NCBI RefSeq assembly: GCF_000381745.1
Contig: NZ_KB906977.1
Span: 1 to 64,000, forward strand
Source: Psychromonas ossibalaenae ATCC BAA-1528
Lineage (GTDB): Bacteria; Pseudomonadota; Gammaproteobacteria; Enterobacterales; Psychromonadaceae
Length of the DNA stretch: 64,000 bases
Direction: 5' to 3'
In this document: in pieces, positions 16,920 to 26,034 of the stretch
Layout: each line of letters opens with the position of its first letter
How positions within the stretch are numbered: the first letter of the stretch is position 1
Notes under the pieces: model-generated
What the model saw: the letters and a program-made list of their open reading frames with translations, nothing else
Databases searched by the model: none
What the model was told of the DNA's origin: nothing
Program-made: the position numbers and the translations under genes

Positions 16920-19040
16920 TTACAGAAGTCCTATTAATGCACCGAGTGCAACAACCTGGATCACGTCAGTCAGGCCGTTACGGATTTTTTCATAAGTACT
17001 TTGGCTGCGGTAAGGAATATATACTGTGTCTCCTGCGCGTAGAACAGGCAGATCAGCAAAGGCGGCGCTGCGGCTGAATTCACCGAGATCAAAGCTGCGT
17101 GCCTGATCCTTACAGCAGGACAAATTAACCACGGTAATATTTTCAATATGTGCATCTTCCACTGTACCGCCGGCTTCTGCGAGCAGATCCAGCAGGGTCA
17201 TTGTGTCATCGAAACGGTAGCGGCCCGGTTTATTAACCGCACCGAGTACCCGTACCGTGCTCTCCTTTGACTGATCTAACCAGATACGGTTTTTTTCCGG
17301 GATATAGATGGTATCGCCGGTTTTCACGACAGGCAGTAAGTGGTCATCACCGGTTTCAAAATACAGTGCCAGGTCTAGTTTACTCACCCCTTTTTGCATA
17401 TCATCACGATGATTGATACGAATATTGCGCAGATCGGCCTGGTCAGTGGGGCCGTCTGCCGCAGCGAGAATATCCAGAAAGTTCATTTCATTGGAAAACA
17501 TATAGCGGCCCGGTGCACCGACCTGACCGAAGATATAAATCGATTTTTCAGATGACTGGCGGACCCACTGAGATTTGTTGTTGCTCGGGTCCTGCGGCAG
17601 CTCCTGGATCATGATAGTGCTGCCGGCCTTGATAACAGGCAGATCCTGATCACTTTGTCCTTGTTTAAGAAATGCGTTTAAGTCAAAGTTATAAACTTTA
17701 CTGCCGCCGTTATTTTGTGGAATAACAATCTCAATATTATTAGTATCCGCACGTGGTGTCGGGCCTCCAACGTGGGCGAGCAGATCCAGCAGCGACATTT
17801 CATCGGACCACTCAATGCGGCCTGGACGAACAACTGCCCCGAGCACTCTGACTGCACGGTTGGGAGTTACTTTCAGCCAGGATTTTTCATTCATATCGGT
17901 TTTTTCGGGAACAAATATCGCATCACCAGGAGAAATCGCTGGTGGTTTGCTGCCCCTGCCGCCTTCGGTATAAGCGCTAAGGTCAAAAGCAACAATGCTG
18001 GTGTCTGCTTTAATAATGCGGATCTGGCGGGATTCGGCAAAGCGAGTCGGGCCACCTGCATTCGCCAGAATATCCATAAATGTAGCGCCGTTTTTACTTT
18101 CGTAAGCGCCTGGTTTAGCGACTTCGCCCATCACATAAACCATATGTGCACCGCTTTTAATCTCTTCCTGCTGTTTAGGCACAAAGATAGTGGCGCCTGC
18201 CGTAATCTTAGGCAGGTGCTGTTGATCGCCTGTATCAAGATATTTTCTAAGATTAAACAGAGCTGGTCTGCCCTGGGTAATAACGCGAATCTGTTCAACA
18301 CCGGCGTAACGTGTAACGCCGCCGGATCCCATCAGCAGATCAACAATATCCATTGATTCGCGATAAGCAAAACTACCTGGCCGGTTAACTTCGCCGAACA
18401 CTTTAATCGCATCACTGTTATTGGCGGAGTCTCCGGCATTAGCCATGTCTGCCGGATTAAACTCAACTTCCACATTGCCGGTCATCGGAGAAGCGGGAAT
18501 AAACAGGGCATCCATCGATTTAAGCTCCGGAAGCAGTGTTCTGTCCCCGCTGTCCAGATATTGTTTATAGTTAAATACCGTGGTGTTTTGACCGCGTATT
18601 AACTGTATGCGGTCCAGCTGGGCGCCGCTGCGCAGTCCGCCGGCCGCATAAATTGCTAACTGTATCGAGGCATCGGACTGCAGTGTGAATTCTCCGGGTT
18701 GAATCACATAGCCGCGTACATTAATTATTAACTGCTTTTTAAGCAGATAGATATTGAGGTTGTCTAAATCCAGAAACAGCTTATCTAATTTACTACTGAC
18801 CAGAGAGGTGATCTCTTTGATCGACAAACCGCCAACCTGTAGTGCACCAACTTCAGGCAGGATAATTCGTCCCTGCCTGTCCACCTGAAAAGGTGTTTGT
18901 AATGTCTCTTCTCCGGGCAGGGAAATCTGCAGCAGATCGCCGTTCTGAATTTTGTAATCCAGTGTCTCGGCCGATGCGCTCTGCTGCAGAATAAGCACAG
19001 CAATCAGCAGTAAGCAGCTTTTTAGCTTCAGAATAATCAT
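16920..19040 (-). CDS. sypC: SypC-like outer-membrane polysaccharide export protein
   Basis: This 706-residue Wza/polysaccharide-export protein has a signal peptide (cleavage near ASA-ETL, about 24), a Poly_export domain (about 25-110: YKIQNGDLLQISLPGE) and then six tandem SLBB repeats, each with a core like V-G-V-PG-Y and a late LLA.AGGP (starts near residues 108, 210, 300, 395, 497 and 598). A short hydrophobic helix ends the chain (VIQVVALGALIGLL). It should form the periplasmic and outer-membrane channel for the polymer. There is no clear lipobox, unlike classical Wza. Its ATG overlaps the sypB stop (ATGA). Confidence 0.85.
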   Translation of the reverse strand: MIILKLKSCLLLIAVLILQQSASAETLDYKIQNGDLLQISLPGEETLQTPFQVDRQGRIILPEVGALQVGGLSIKEITSLVSSKLDKLFLDLDNLNIYLLKKQLIINVRGYVIQPGEFTLQSDASIQLAIYAAGGLRSGAQLDRIQLIRGQNTTVFNYKQYLDSGDRTLLPELKSMDALFIPASPMTGNVEVEFNPADMANAGDSANNSDAIKVFGEVNRPGSFAYRESMDIVDLLMGSGGVTRYAGVEQIRVITQGRPALFNLRKYLDTGDQQHLPKITAGATIFVPKQQEEIKSGAHMVYVMGEVAKPGAYESKNGATFMDILANAGGPTRFAESRQIRIIKADTSIVAFDLSAYTEGGRGSKPPAISPGDAIFVPEKTDMNEKSWLKVTPNRAVRVLGAVVRPGRIEWSDEMSLLDLLAHVGGPTPRADTNNIEIVIPQNNGGSKVYNFDLNAFLKQGQSDQDLPVIKAGSTIMIQELPQDPSNNKSQWVRQSSEKSIYIFGQVGAPGRYMFSNEMNFLDILAAADGPTDQADLRNIRINHRDDMQKGVSKLDLALYFETGDDHLLPVVKTGDTIYIPEKNRIWLDQSKESTVRVLGAVNKPGRYRFDDTMTLLDLLAEAGGTVEDAHIENITVVNLSCCKDQARSFDLGEFSRSAAFADLPVLRAGDTVYIPYRSQSTYEKIRNGLTDVIQVVALGALIGLL

Positions 19041-19861
19041 TGTTGAATCTCCTGCTGTGAGTTATTTGTATTGATTAACTCAATACTGACTCGTCTGTTA
19101 ACCAGTCTTACTTGTGGTTCACTGCCGGCAAACAACGGATCCGCCGCGCCGCTGCCGTCAACCAGGATATTACCGGGGGCCAGTCCGAATATCTGCAGAT
19201 AACGCTCTACCTGGCTGGCACGTTCCAGGGACAGTTTCAGGTTGGCGGATTTACTGCCTTGTGAATCTGCATGACCGGTGAGTTTAAGGTGATATTGCGG
19301 GTGAGCGCGAAGCATCAGTGTCACTTCGGCCAGTTGAGCAATGTATCTTGGGTTAAGCTGTGATGAATTAAAGACGAACTGATTGTTATTATTCAATAAT
19401 GACATTATCAGCTCCAACTGCTCTTTACTTAGGGCTTGTGCCTGTACAAAATCCGTTGTCTCCTGAGGCTGCTTTTGGTTCGGCAGGCAGGTTTCCTGCA
19501 TCTGCACGTAATTAAGGCGGCGCTCCAGACGGTTCAGCTTATCGCGCTGTATAATCAAATCGTCGGCGGCATCGCTGTCTAGCCCTCCCTGTAGTTCTCG
19601 TGCAATACGCGTCTGGCGTATCTGTGCGGTGCGCACCGCTGCCGGAAAGCAGATATTTGCGCCGGCTGCCAGCAGTGCATCTAAATGTCTGCGGCTTAAC
19701 TGCTGTTCAAAATACAGTGCGCTTTCTAAACCAACCGGATGCTCAGGCATATTACTCAAATTATGCTCCGCAAAACCTCCCTGTCCTTTCGGGGGGCTGC
19801 TTGTACAGCCTGAGACCGCCAGTAATGCAGCCATAGATAAAACGGTCATTAATGCGCGCAT
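19037..19861 (-). CDS. sypB: SypB-like OmpA-family lipoprotein
   Basis: The 274-residue precursor has a lipoprotein signal (lipobox AVSGC, Cys about residue 19), a middle helical region containing two further cysteines, and a C-terminal OmpA-like peptidoglycan-binding domain (about 165-265) with LTGHADSQGS, LSLERASQVERYL and VRLVNRRVSIEL. It would tether the export apparatus to the cell wall. The start overlaps the sypA stop by 13 bp and its stop overlaps the sypC start, so the three are coupled. Confidence 0.85.
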   Translation of the reverse strand: MRALMTVLSMAALLAVSGCTSSPPKGQGGFAEHNLSNMPEHPVGLESALYFEQQLSRRHLDALLAAGANICFPAAVRTAQIRQTRIARELQGGLDSDAADDLIIQRDKLNRLERRLNYVQMQETCLPNQKQPQETTDFVQAQALSKEQLELIMSLLNNNNQFVFNSSQLNPRYIAQLAEVTLMLRAHPQYHLKLTGHADSQGSKSANLKLSLERASQVERYLQIFGLAPGNILVDGSGAADPLFAGSEPQVRLVNRRVSIELINTNNSQQEIQQ

Positions 19862-20193
19862 CTTATGCTCTCCTGCTGTGCATTGGCCAGTGATAGAGGG
19901 ATTGCAGAATCAATACGCAGCAACTTCATTAATTCCTGCGGCTGGCCCTGCACGCCGATGATTTCCATTGAACGCTGTTGTTCTTTAAGGCGTTTAAACA
20001 GAAATACAATGGCGCCGATACCCGAGGAGTCGATAAAGCTGATGCTGCTGATATCGAGAATTATATGGCGATGCGCCAGAGTGGTTATCTCTTCCAGATT
20101 CGGACGTATTTTACTGCATCCGAGGGCATCCATTTCACCGCTTAACTTAATCATGAGATTATTTTTAGTTGTATCAAACTGTTCAATATTCAT
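19849..20193 (-). CDS. sypA: SypA-like STAS anti-anti-sigma-type protein
   Basis: This small protein (114 residues from the ATG at 20193) is a single STAS domain: MIKLSGEMDALGC, HIILDISSISFIDSSGIGAIV, KLLRIDSAIPL. The regulatory serine is in DSSG; in V. fischeri SypA the equivalent Ser is the target of SypE and its unphosphorylated form promotes biofilm. An ATG four codons upstream (20205) is possible, but GGATGGA lies just ahead of the second ATG. It heads the operon A-B-C-D-E-receiver-PhnD-F-G and is preceded by a sigma-54 promoter (20230-20246) and LuxO-type sites (20321-20352). Confidence 0.88.
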   Translation of the reverse strand: MNIEQFDTTKNNLMIKLSGEMDALGCSKIRPNLEEITTLAHRHIILDISSISFIDSSGIGAIVFLFKRLKEQQRSMEIIGVQGQPQELMKLLRIDSAIPLSLANAQQESIRCAH

Positions 20194-20228
20194 AATTCCA
20201 TCCATTTTCAGAGAAGATATATGAGTTA

Positions 20229-20246
20229 TTGCAGAGTTCGTGCCTA
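20229..20246 (-). promoter_or_regulatory. Sigma-54 promoter of sypA operon
   Basis: The minus strand reads AGGCACGAACTCTGCAA, with GG and GC separated by exactly 10 bases as required for the -24/-12 elements. It is about 35 bp upstream of the sypA start and about 80 bp from the operator pair at 20321-20352. Confidence 0.75.
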
Positions 20247-20320
20247 ATTTGTTTTATTTAATTAAAACAAGTTGTTACCTGTTTTTCTATGTGTGTTTGT
20301 GGTGTTTTTTTTAAAGTTTT

Positions 20321-20352
20321 TTGCATAATGCAAATCCTTTTGCAAAGTGCTC
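20321..20352. promoter_or_regulatory. LuxO/SypG-type operators upstream of sypA
   Basis: TTGCATAATGCAA (20321-20333) is a perfect match to the LuxO consensus TTGCA-N3-TGCAA. A second, weaker site TTGCAAAGTGCTC follows at 20340-20352, 19 bp away centre to centre. Placement upstream of a sigma-54 promoter is as expected for an enhancer of the SypG-type activator. Confidence 0.75.
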
Positions 20353-20357
20353 AGTGA

Positions 20358-20622
20358 TATACCCGTTATCATTCAAGATGCAAAAATCAGCAAGCCGTGA
20401 GGTGAACAGTTTCTAGGCGTGAAGGTGAAGATCTAACGGGTTAAATCAATACTTCACAACAACGAAAATGTTTGCCTCACGGCTTGCCCCGTGGGTCACT
20501 AGCTCGAAAACCAATACTGCGTTGCAACATTCGATAAGGGCTAGCCATTGTCATCATGTTACGCCTTGTCTTGGTGTCCGAGCTAGCGACTGATAAATGC
20601 ATTTTGATTGGTAACGGGTATA
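20358..20622 (-). mobile_element. 265-bp MITE-like element, copy 1
   Basis: The element is bounded by imperfect terminal inverted repeats (TATACCCGTTATCATTCAA on the left; the complement of the right end reads TATACCCGTTACCAATCAA). It has no coding capacity of its own. Internally GCAAGCCGTGAGG (20390-20402) pairs perfectly with 20475-20487. A copy in the opposite orientation lies at 37237-37500 and looks about 90 percent identical by eye. Its right end overlaps the 3' end of the adjacent endonuclease-like gene. Confidence 0.8.
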
Positions 20623-21615
20623 GCTAATTCAGTCAGCAGCAGCAGGTGATCTGAACCCTGGATCGTTTTATATTGTTTGTTTAAAACTATAAATGCATTA
20701 CTGATCAGGCAGTGATCGATATATGCGCTGCTAAGCATGTGCATCACATAATTATCCTTGCTGTAGGACCAGCTGGCAATGTAGCCGAATCCTTCGGCGC
20801 TGTTTTTTAAACGACTGTTTTGCTGTAAAGATTTAAATTCACCGGACCAGGGCGTACTGTTGAAATCGCCTATAACAATTTTATAGGGTAAAGAGGAAGC
20901 GGAGACCTGCTCAGCTGCATAAGTAAGCACGGCATTTCTTAGCCGCCATAGTTTTTCTGTGCGCGGGGAGGCCGGATGCAGCGCATAGATCTGCACAGGT
21001 GCGGCATCTTTCGGGCTTTGGATAATAACTTCAAGAATATGACCGCCTTTATAACCTAAATTATGAATCTTTTTTTCAACAATCGGCCACCTTGAGAAAA
21101 GTGCCAGACCGGAAGGCGTGGACTCTAAAGGGTCTATGCCGAACGAGTAGGGATAATATTGTGACAGAGCCTTTATCTGCTTATGCTGATGATCTGCTGC
21201 TTCCTGAACTACCAGCAGATCAAAATCAGGATCGCTTAATGTTGATATCAGCATATCCAGATGCGGATTTTCATAGCGGAGATTTAACTGCGCAATTGTT
21301 AACGCTGTCATTTTAGATAACAGTTGATTCTGCTGCTGTGCTTTAGATGACAGGTATAACGGCAGCTGGTTATAGGCGATTATCATTAAATATAAAACTG
21401 CACAGGGCAGTGTAGAACTGTGCATATATTGGATATTTATTAGTATTAATACTATCGCCAGTAAGGACCACTGCAGCTGCAGACTGATCTAACCACCACA
21501 GTGAAATATCGGCTGACAGGGCCGGCATCAGGAGCAGGATAAAAACGCTAAGGTTAAGCAGGTAAAAAGCATAACGGACCGCTAGAGACCGGCTAACCTC
21601 TGCGTCTTTAACCAT
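20583..21615 (-). pseudogene. Endonuclease/exonuclease/phosphatase-fold membrane protein, frameshifted
   Basis: Two overlapping frames make one gene. The first (21615 to about 21485) encodes a hydrophobic N-terminus ending in ISLWWLD; the second, open from 21488, continues with LQLQWSLLAIVLILINIQY and then an EEP catalytic domain: LNLRYENP, DLLVVQE, YALHPASP, VIGDFNSTPWSG and GSDHLLLL. Together they give about 340 residues with three membrane segments and a C-terminal hydrolase, the usual shape of this family. A single-base shift near 21485-21491 joins them; it could be a real mutation or a sequence error. The first frame overlaps the sypR stop by 8 bp. The last dozen residues (IPVTNQNAFISR) and the stop are encoded by the end of the MITE. 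If intact it would be a phosphodiesterase or phosphatase accessory to the locus; function unknown. Confidence 0.7.
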
Positions 21616-22291
21616 TGCACTTTATTACCGTTAATATCGTCTTTAAAAAAATCTGCGCATCTGTTTTCAGCCATGATAAAGGTGTGCTTATTGCCAGGGA
21701 ATAAGCATGATCAAAGGCGAGCTTTTGATCGAGATTATTAACACTGCCTAAATAGCTCTGGTTAATCTGCGCAAGCCCGGTTAGGCCGGGTAATACCTGA
21801 TAGGTTCTTTCGCTGAAAAACGGCATTTTCTTTTCTATTTCGCTGGTTAATTCTGGCCTTTCTGGTCTCGGGCCGATAAGCGACATATCACCAGATAAAA
21901 TATTAATCAGCTGCGGTGTTTCATCAAATCTTGTTTTGCGTAAAAATTTACCGACCCGGGTGATGCGTGGATCTGACTTTGCGGCTAACAGTGCGACGCC
22001 GTCAATTTCAGCATCTGTATACATGCTGCGAAATTTGAAAATACTGAACTGATGGCGAAAACCGAGCCGGGATTTACCTAAGCGCTGCTGCTGGTAGAAA
22101 ACCGGGCCTTTACTGTCTATTTTTATCAGCAGCGCAATAAACGGCAGTAAAGGCAGCAGCGCAAACATTGCGCTTAATGAGAAAACTACATCAAATAAAC
22201 GTTTTCCATATTTTACCGTCGGGTGAATATAACCGCCGGCATTGCTTTTATAACTGTTATTTACAGTTGTTTCAGAGATATTTGCAGACAT
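21608..22291 (-). CDS. sypR: SypR-like undecaprenyl-phosphate sugar transferase
   Basis: This 227-residue initiating glycosyltransferase has one N-terminal hydrophobic segment (about 34-54) and the bacterial sugar transferase signature: KRLFDVVFSL, GPVFYQQQRLG, FKFRSMYTDAE, LRKTRFDETPQLINI, DMSLIGPRPERPEL and PGLTGLAQIN. It would attach the first sugar phosphate to undecaprenyl phosphate at the inner membrane. It follows sypQ by 14 bp and is the last of the H-R series, as in V. fischeri. Confidence 0.9.
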   Translation of the reverse strand: MSANISETTVNNSYKSNAGGYIHPTVKYGKRLFDVVFSLSAMFALLPLLPFIALLIKIDSKGPVFYQQQRLGKSRLGFRHQFSIFKFRSMYTDAEIDGVALLAAKSDPRITRVGKFLRKTRFDETPQLINILSGDMSLIGPRPERPELTSEIEKKMPFFSERTYQVLPGLTGLAQINQSYLGSVNNLDQKLAFDHAYSLAISTPLSWLKTDAQIFLKTILTVIKCNG

Positions 22292-22305
22292 GATCTGTTC
22301 CTTAT

Positions 22306-23493
22306 TTAATTGATTTTTGTCCAGCGGCCTTTATCCAGACGTAAGGCGTAGCGCAGTGTGCCGATCAGTCCGGCGATATGTCCGCCGACTAAATAGGCGA
22401 GTAGTTTACTGATCTTGTTAGTTCGTTGTGGTTTGTATAAAAGCTCCCATGATGCCAGTAAATAAGCGAGCAGCTGCAGGCCCGCCAGAAGTGTAAAAAG
22501 AACATAATCTGCCGCCAGCAGCAGACTGCCCAGCAGCGCACTGATCATTAAAAACGGCATTAAAACCCGCAGTCCTTTCCCGGAAATAAAAGCAAATGCG
22601 ACGCCGCCGTAACGTGGTAAAAACAGTTGTTTTAATCTCAGCAGCTGTTGAAAATTACCGGCTGCAATACGACGGCGGCGCAGATGGTCCTGACTGCTGC
22701 TGGATTTTTCTAGTTCAAGCGCATTAATGTTGTTTTCATAATCAGCGCGGTAACCTGCCGCCACAATTTTCATCGGTAAGATAAAATCATCATTAATAGT
22801 GTCGGGTGCTAACGGCTCAAACAAGGCTCGTCGGAAAAGATAGAAAGCGCCATGTGCGCCAAGCGTCGAGCCCAGTGCTGCTTCGCTGGCTTTTATGCTG
22901 CTTTGATAATTCCAGTAAGCAGCTTCTCCAGCTGAACCGGGTGAGAGCAGGCGGTAGTGTCCGTTAAGCACGCCGATATCAGGATCTTCAAAACGCTGTG
23001 CGGCAATCAGAAGAGAATCAATGGAGAGCAGGGCAGAGGTATCACTCAATGCGATTAACTCACTGTCGAGTGAGGCTATCAGCTCGTTAAGCACTGCAAC
23101 TTTGCCTCGGTTGCCGCTGAAATTAATTATTTTAACTCTCAGGTGAGCGCACTCCGGCTCTTTAACGGCAGCGGATGCGGCTGCAAAAGTCTGATCGCTG
23201 CAGCCGTCACAGCCGATAATTATCTGTACACGGTTACTCGGATAATCGAGCGCAGCCAGGTTACGGATTTTCTCTGCAATCCACTGCTCTTCGTTATAAG
23301 CCGGTATTACAATCGCGATTGACGGCAGGGAGCTGTCTTGCGGCGAACTTGTATAATGGCGCAGAGCGGTTGGCTGCGTATTTTTCGGCTGCTGTTTATG
23401 AAAGGCGCGTAATATCAGCGGGTATCCGAAGTGATGATAGATAATTAAAAAGCCGCTGAGCAGGGTGATGCTGATCACAATGATATCATTCAT
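22306..23493 (-). CDS. sypQ: SypQ-like family 2 membrane glycosyltransferase
   Basis: This GT2 enzyme (395 residues from the ATG at 23493, which follows AGGAG and overlaps the sypP stop) has an N-terminal membrane helix, a GT-A domain (IAIVIPAYNEEQWIAEKIRNL; IIIGCDGCSDQT; ALSDTSALLS; a late SSQDHLRRRRIAAGN, which resembles the Q/R-RRW motif) and two or three C-terminal membrane segments. It adds a sugar to the lipid-linked chain at the inner membrane, as hyaluronan- or cellulose-synthase relatives do. The same frame stays open further upstream, but that would overlap sypP by 98 bp and lacks a ribosome site. Confidence 0.85.
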   Translation of the reverse strand: MNDIIVISITLLSGFLIIYHHFGYPLILRAFHKQQPKNTQPTALRHYTSSPQDSSLPSIAIVIPAYNEEQWIAEKIRNLAALDYPSNRVQIIIGCDGCSDQTFAAASAAVKEPECAHLRVKIINFSGNRGKVAVLNELIASLDSELIALSDTSALLSIDSLLIAAQRFEDPDIGVLNGHYRLLSPGSAGEAAYWNYQSSIKASEAALGSTLGAHGAFYLFRRALFEPLAPDTINDDFILPMKIVAAGYRADYENNINALELEKSSSSQDHLRRRRIAAGNFQQLLRLKQLFLPRYGGVAFAFISGKGLRVLMPFLMISALLGSLLLAADYVLFTLLAGLQLLAYLLASWELLYKPQRTNKISKLLAYLVGGHIAGLIGTLRYALRLDKGRWTKIN

Positions 23494-24586
23494 AGTATTC
23501 TCCTGAAGTGACCAACGGCCCGCGTAATCCAGCATAGGATCTGGCCATTGCGCGCACATCGCCATGCTGTTTAACAAAAGCACGAGGTTTGTTATTACTG
23601 GGGTTGTGGAGCATTTTCAACAGTGTTTCAGCCATGCTGGTGCAGTCATCGGCGGCTATAAATTCACCGCTGTCCGGGCAGAGTGTTTCTTTTGCGCCGC
23701 CGACATCGGTGACTAAAGCCGCAATATTGCAGGATTGTGCTTCTAGTGGAGAAAGCGGCAGCCCCTCATTTAATGAAGGCAGACAAAACAGATCTAATGC
23801 CTGATAAAAGGTCGGCATATTATCAATATGACCAAGGAAATGGACGCGGTTATTAAGCCTAAGCAGATCAACTAAGGTCCGCAAAGCGGTTTCCGTACTG
23901 CCGCTGCCGGCAAGGGCAAGATGAACAGTCAGGGGTAATTTACTCAGAGCATGAATCAGTACACTTTGTCCTTTTACTTTTTCCATTCGCCCGCTGCAGC
24001 CGATCAGCTGTACATCTGCCGGTAAGCTGAAAAAAGCTCTAGCCATTATTTTATTGCCGGGAGTAAAGTATTTACTGTCAATACCGTTGCGGATAATGGT
24101 TATTTCATTCTTATATTGAAGAAAAACTCTCATATTATCAGCCACGTTTTGCGCGTCGGCGACCAGTATCGGGCGTAGAAGATTAACTGCGCAGCGCTGC
24201 ACAAAACGGCGTTTACTGTTTTTAAGATGCCAGGCATCATGTTCGGTGTGAATCAGATGTTTAACACCTGCCAGACGAGCCGCTAGACCCGCATATAAAA
24301 GCGGGCCGATATGATGAGTGTGCACGGCGTCCGCCCCGGTTTTGCTGATGATACGGAGCAGCTGCATCACCAGTATCGGTCTTAAGCCTGGCTGTTTATT
24401 AAGAAATATCAGCTGCCTGGCAAAGGGTTTTAATTTAGGCCATGCCGCGACTGCGCTTTTTAGATCACCTTCGAGGCTGATAATGATGGTTTTTTCGTCT
24501 GCCTGCGCAAAAGAAGCCAGATCCAGGGCGATAATCTCGATGCCGCCGGGGCGCAGGTGCTGTACAACTTGTATCACTGTTTTCAT
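23486..24586 (-). CDS. sypP: SypP-like family 1/4 glycosyltransferase
   Basis: This 366-residue GT-B enzyme has an N-terminal acceptor domain (VVQHLRPGGIEIIALDLA; the DAVHTHHIGPLLYAGL stretch) and a C-terminal donor-binding domain with GCSGRMEKVKGQSVLIHAL, FLGHIDNMPTFYQALDLFCLPS and the EX7E-type motif SLNEGLPLSPLEAQS. It would transfer one sugar in the cytoplasm during repeat-unit assembly. Its ATG overlaps the sypO stop (ATGA). Confidence 0.85.
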   Translation of the reverse strand: MKTVIQVVQHLRPGGIEIIALDLASFAQADEKTIIISLEGDLKSAVAAWPKLKPFARQLIFLNKQPGLRPILVMQLLRIISKTGADAVHTHHIGPLLYAGLAARLAGVKHLIHTEHDAWHLKNSKRRFVQRCAVNLLRPILVADAQNVADNMRVFLQYKNEITIIRNGIDSKYFTPGNKIMARAFFSLPADVQLIGCSGRMEKVKGQSVLIHALSKLPLTVHLALAGSGSTETALRTLVDLLRLNNRVHFLGHIDNMPTFYQALDLFCLPSLNEGLPLSPLEAQSCNIAALVTDVGGAKETLCPDSGEFIAADDCTSMAETLLKMLHNPSNNKPRAFVKQHGDVRAMARSYAGLRGPLVTSGEYYE

Positions 24587-26034
24587 AAAGCGTCTCCTGA
24601 ACTTGTCGGGTATAGAATGTAGGGAATGCGGCTTAAAACCGGAACGCCGCTCAGTGCTGCCAGGTGGTCACGTCTGCGTAGTGTGCTGTCGCAGACTTCC
24701 TGGATAACTGCCAGTCCGCATCCTAGCAGCAGCCCGCCTAACAGACCGCTGATTAGAAATAGAATTAAAGGTTTGTTGGAAGGTGAGCTGGGAGTAAAGG
24801 GGCGATCAATCACCTTAACGCGTTTGTCGCGCTCAAAAACGCCTAATGAGGCGGTAATACTGGCTTTTTCATAGCGCAGTAAAATGTCGTCATAGAGATC
24901 CCGTTTTACGGCAAGATCGCGTTCAAGTTTGGATAACACACTGGCATTCGCACCGTATCCGGACATCTGTGCTTCTAACTCATTAATCATGCTCTGCAGA
25001 CTGTTAACCTCTTCGCGCAGTCCGTCGACTTTACCGCTGGTCCGCTGCATATTTTCAAGCTGGGAAATTAACAGCGGCTGCTTCTTCGGGTCACTGCTCA
25101 GCTGGTAATTACTGCCGATAGCCCAGAGTTTTTCGATACTTAAATTTTCATCGCTGCTGCCGAGCAGGCTTTGTCTCTCCTCTTCCAGGCGTTCAAGGTT
25201 TTTCAGTGCGCCGAGCACTAGACTGTGCTGATCGGTGTAACGGGCTCTAAGTAACGCCAGTTCGCCCTGTAGTCTAATAATTTTCTGTTCGATAAGTCCG
25301 ACAACCGGATTCGTTTTTGACAGCTGCTGATTTATGCCTCCTAGACTGCGGCTGGCACCGGCCATTTCCGCCTGCCGTTCTGAAAGGCGCTGTTTCATCT
25401 GCGCCAGACGAGAAATATTAGTAAGGTGCATTTCAGGTAATTCCGATGCGTACCTGTCTTTAAAATCGGCCATCGCTAATTCTGCTTTATCTAGTTCTAT
25501 CTGACGACTGCGCAGGTGCTTAGATAAAAAATTACTTGAATCGGTCATGGATGAACGTTCGGGAGCCAGAACTTGTTCAACAAACTGCTTACTGACCGAT
25601 TCAAGCATCTCCTTCATGCCCGCAGGATTATTTGCTTTGTAGTCAATACGGATAAGATCTTTGCCGAGCATCACAATGGTCAGTGCGCCGGACAGCTGAT
25701 TTATGACCTGATCATGCTTTTCTGCTGTTGTGCTGCTGTTAACTAAGCCGCGTTCCTGTGCAACCGCCCCTAAAATATGACGGCTGTGAAGCAGTATTTT
25801 CAGAGAGTTGATACGCTCATTGAGCATTGAAGATACCGCTAGATCTTCTAGAAACGGGTTTAGTTTGGCTGTTTCCTGAATCAGCATACTGGTATGAGAT
25901 GCATAATTTTTTGCACTCAGCATGCTCATTAATACAGCAAAAACAGGCAGTATTAATACCGGTATCAGAATGGTGTAGCGTCTGCGCCACGTGCCTGCCA
26001 GTATAATGTAAAAGCGCTGCTGCAGGCTGTTCAT
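24583..26034 (-). CDS. sypO: SypO-like Wzz/chain-length determinant
   Basis: This 483-residue protein from the ATG at 26034 (overlapping the sypN TGA) has two membrane helices (about 18-40 and 425-447) enclosing a long periplasmic region with coiled-coil sequence (about 160-390), and a proline-rich VKVIDRPFTPSSPSNKPLI just before the second helix, the hallmark of PCP/Wzz and GNVR proteins. It sets polymer length and would partner SypD and SypC. No fused kinase domain is present, so SypD is the likely cytoplasmic partner. Confidence 0.87.
   Translation of the reverse strand: MNSLQQRFYIILAGTWRRRYTILIPVLILPVFAVLMSMLSAKNYASHTSMLIQETAKLNPFLEDLAVSSMLNERINSLKILLHSRHILGAVAQERGLVNSSTTAEKHDQVINQLSGALTIVMLGKDLIRIDYKANNPAGMKEMLESVSKQFVEQVLAPERSSMTDSSNFLSKHLRSRQIELDKAELAMADFKDRYASELPEMHLTNISRLAQMKQRLSERQAEMAGASRSLGGINQQLSKTNPVVGLIEQKIIRLQGELALLRARYTDQHSLVLGALKNLERLEEERQSLLGSSDENLSIEKLWAIGSNYQLSSDPKKQPLLISQLENMQRTSGKVDGLREEVNSLQSMINELEAQMSGYGANASVLSKLERDLAVKRDLYDDILLRYEKASITASLGVFERDKRVKVIDRPFTPSSPSNKPLILFLISGLLGGLLLGCGLAVIQEVCDSTLRRRDHLAALSGVPVLSRIPYILYPTSSGDAL

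Noticed and set aside
17715-18356. 213-codon open frame on the plus strand
   Set aside because: It is fully antisense to sypC, whose SLBB repeats are unmistakable; composition reflects the complementary strand.
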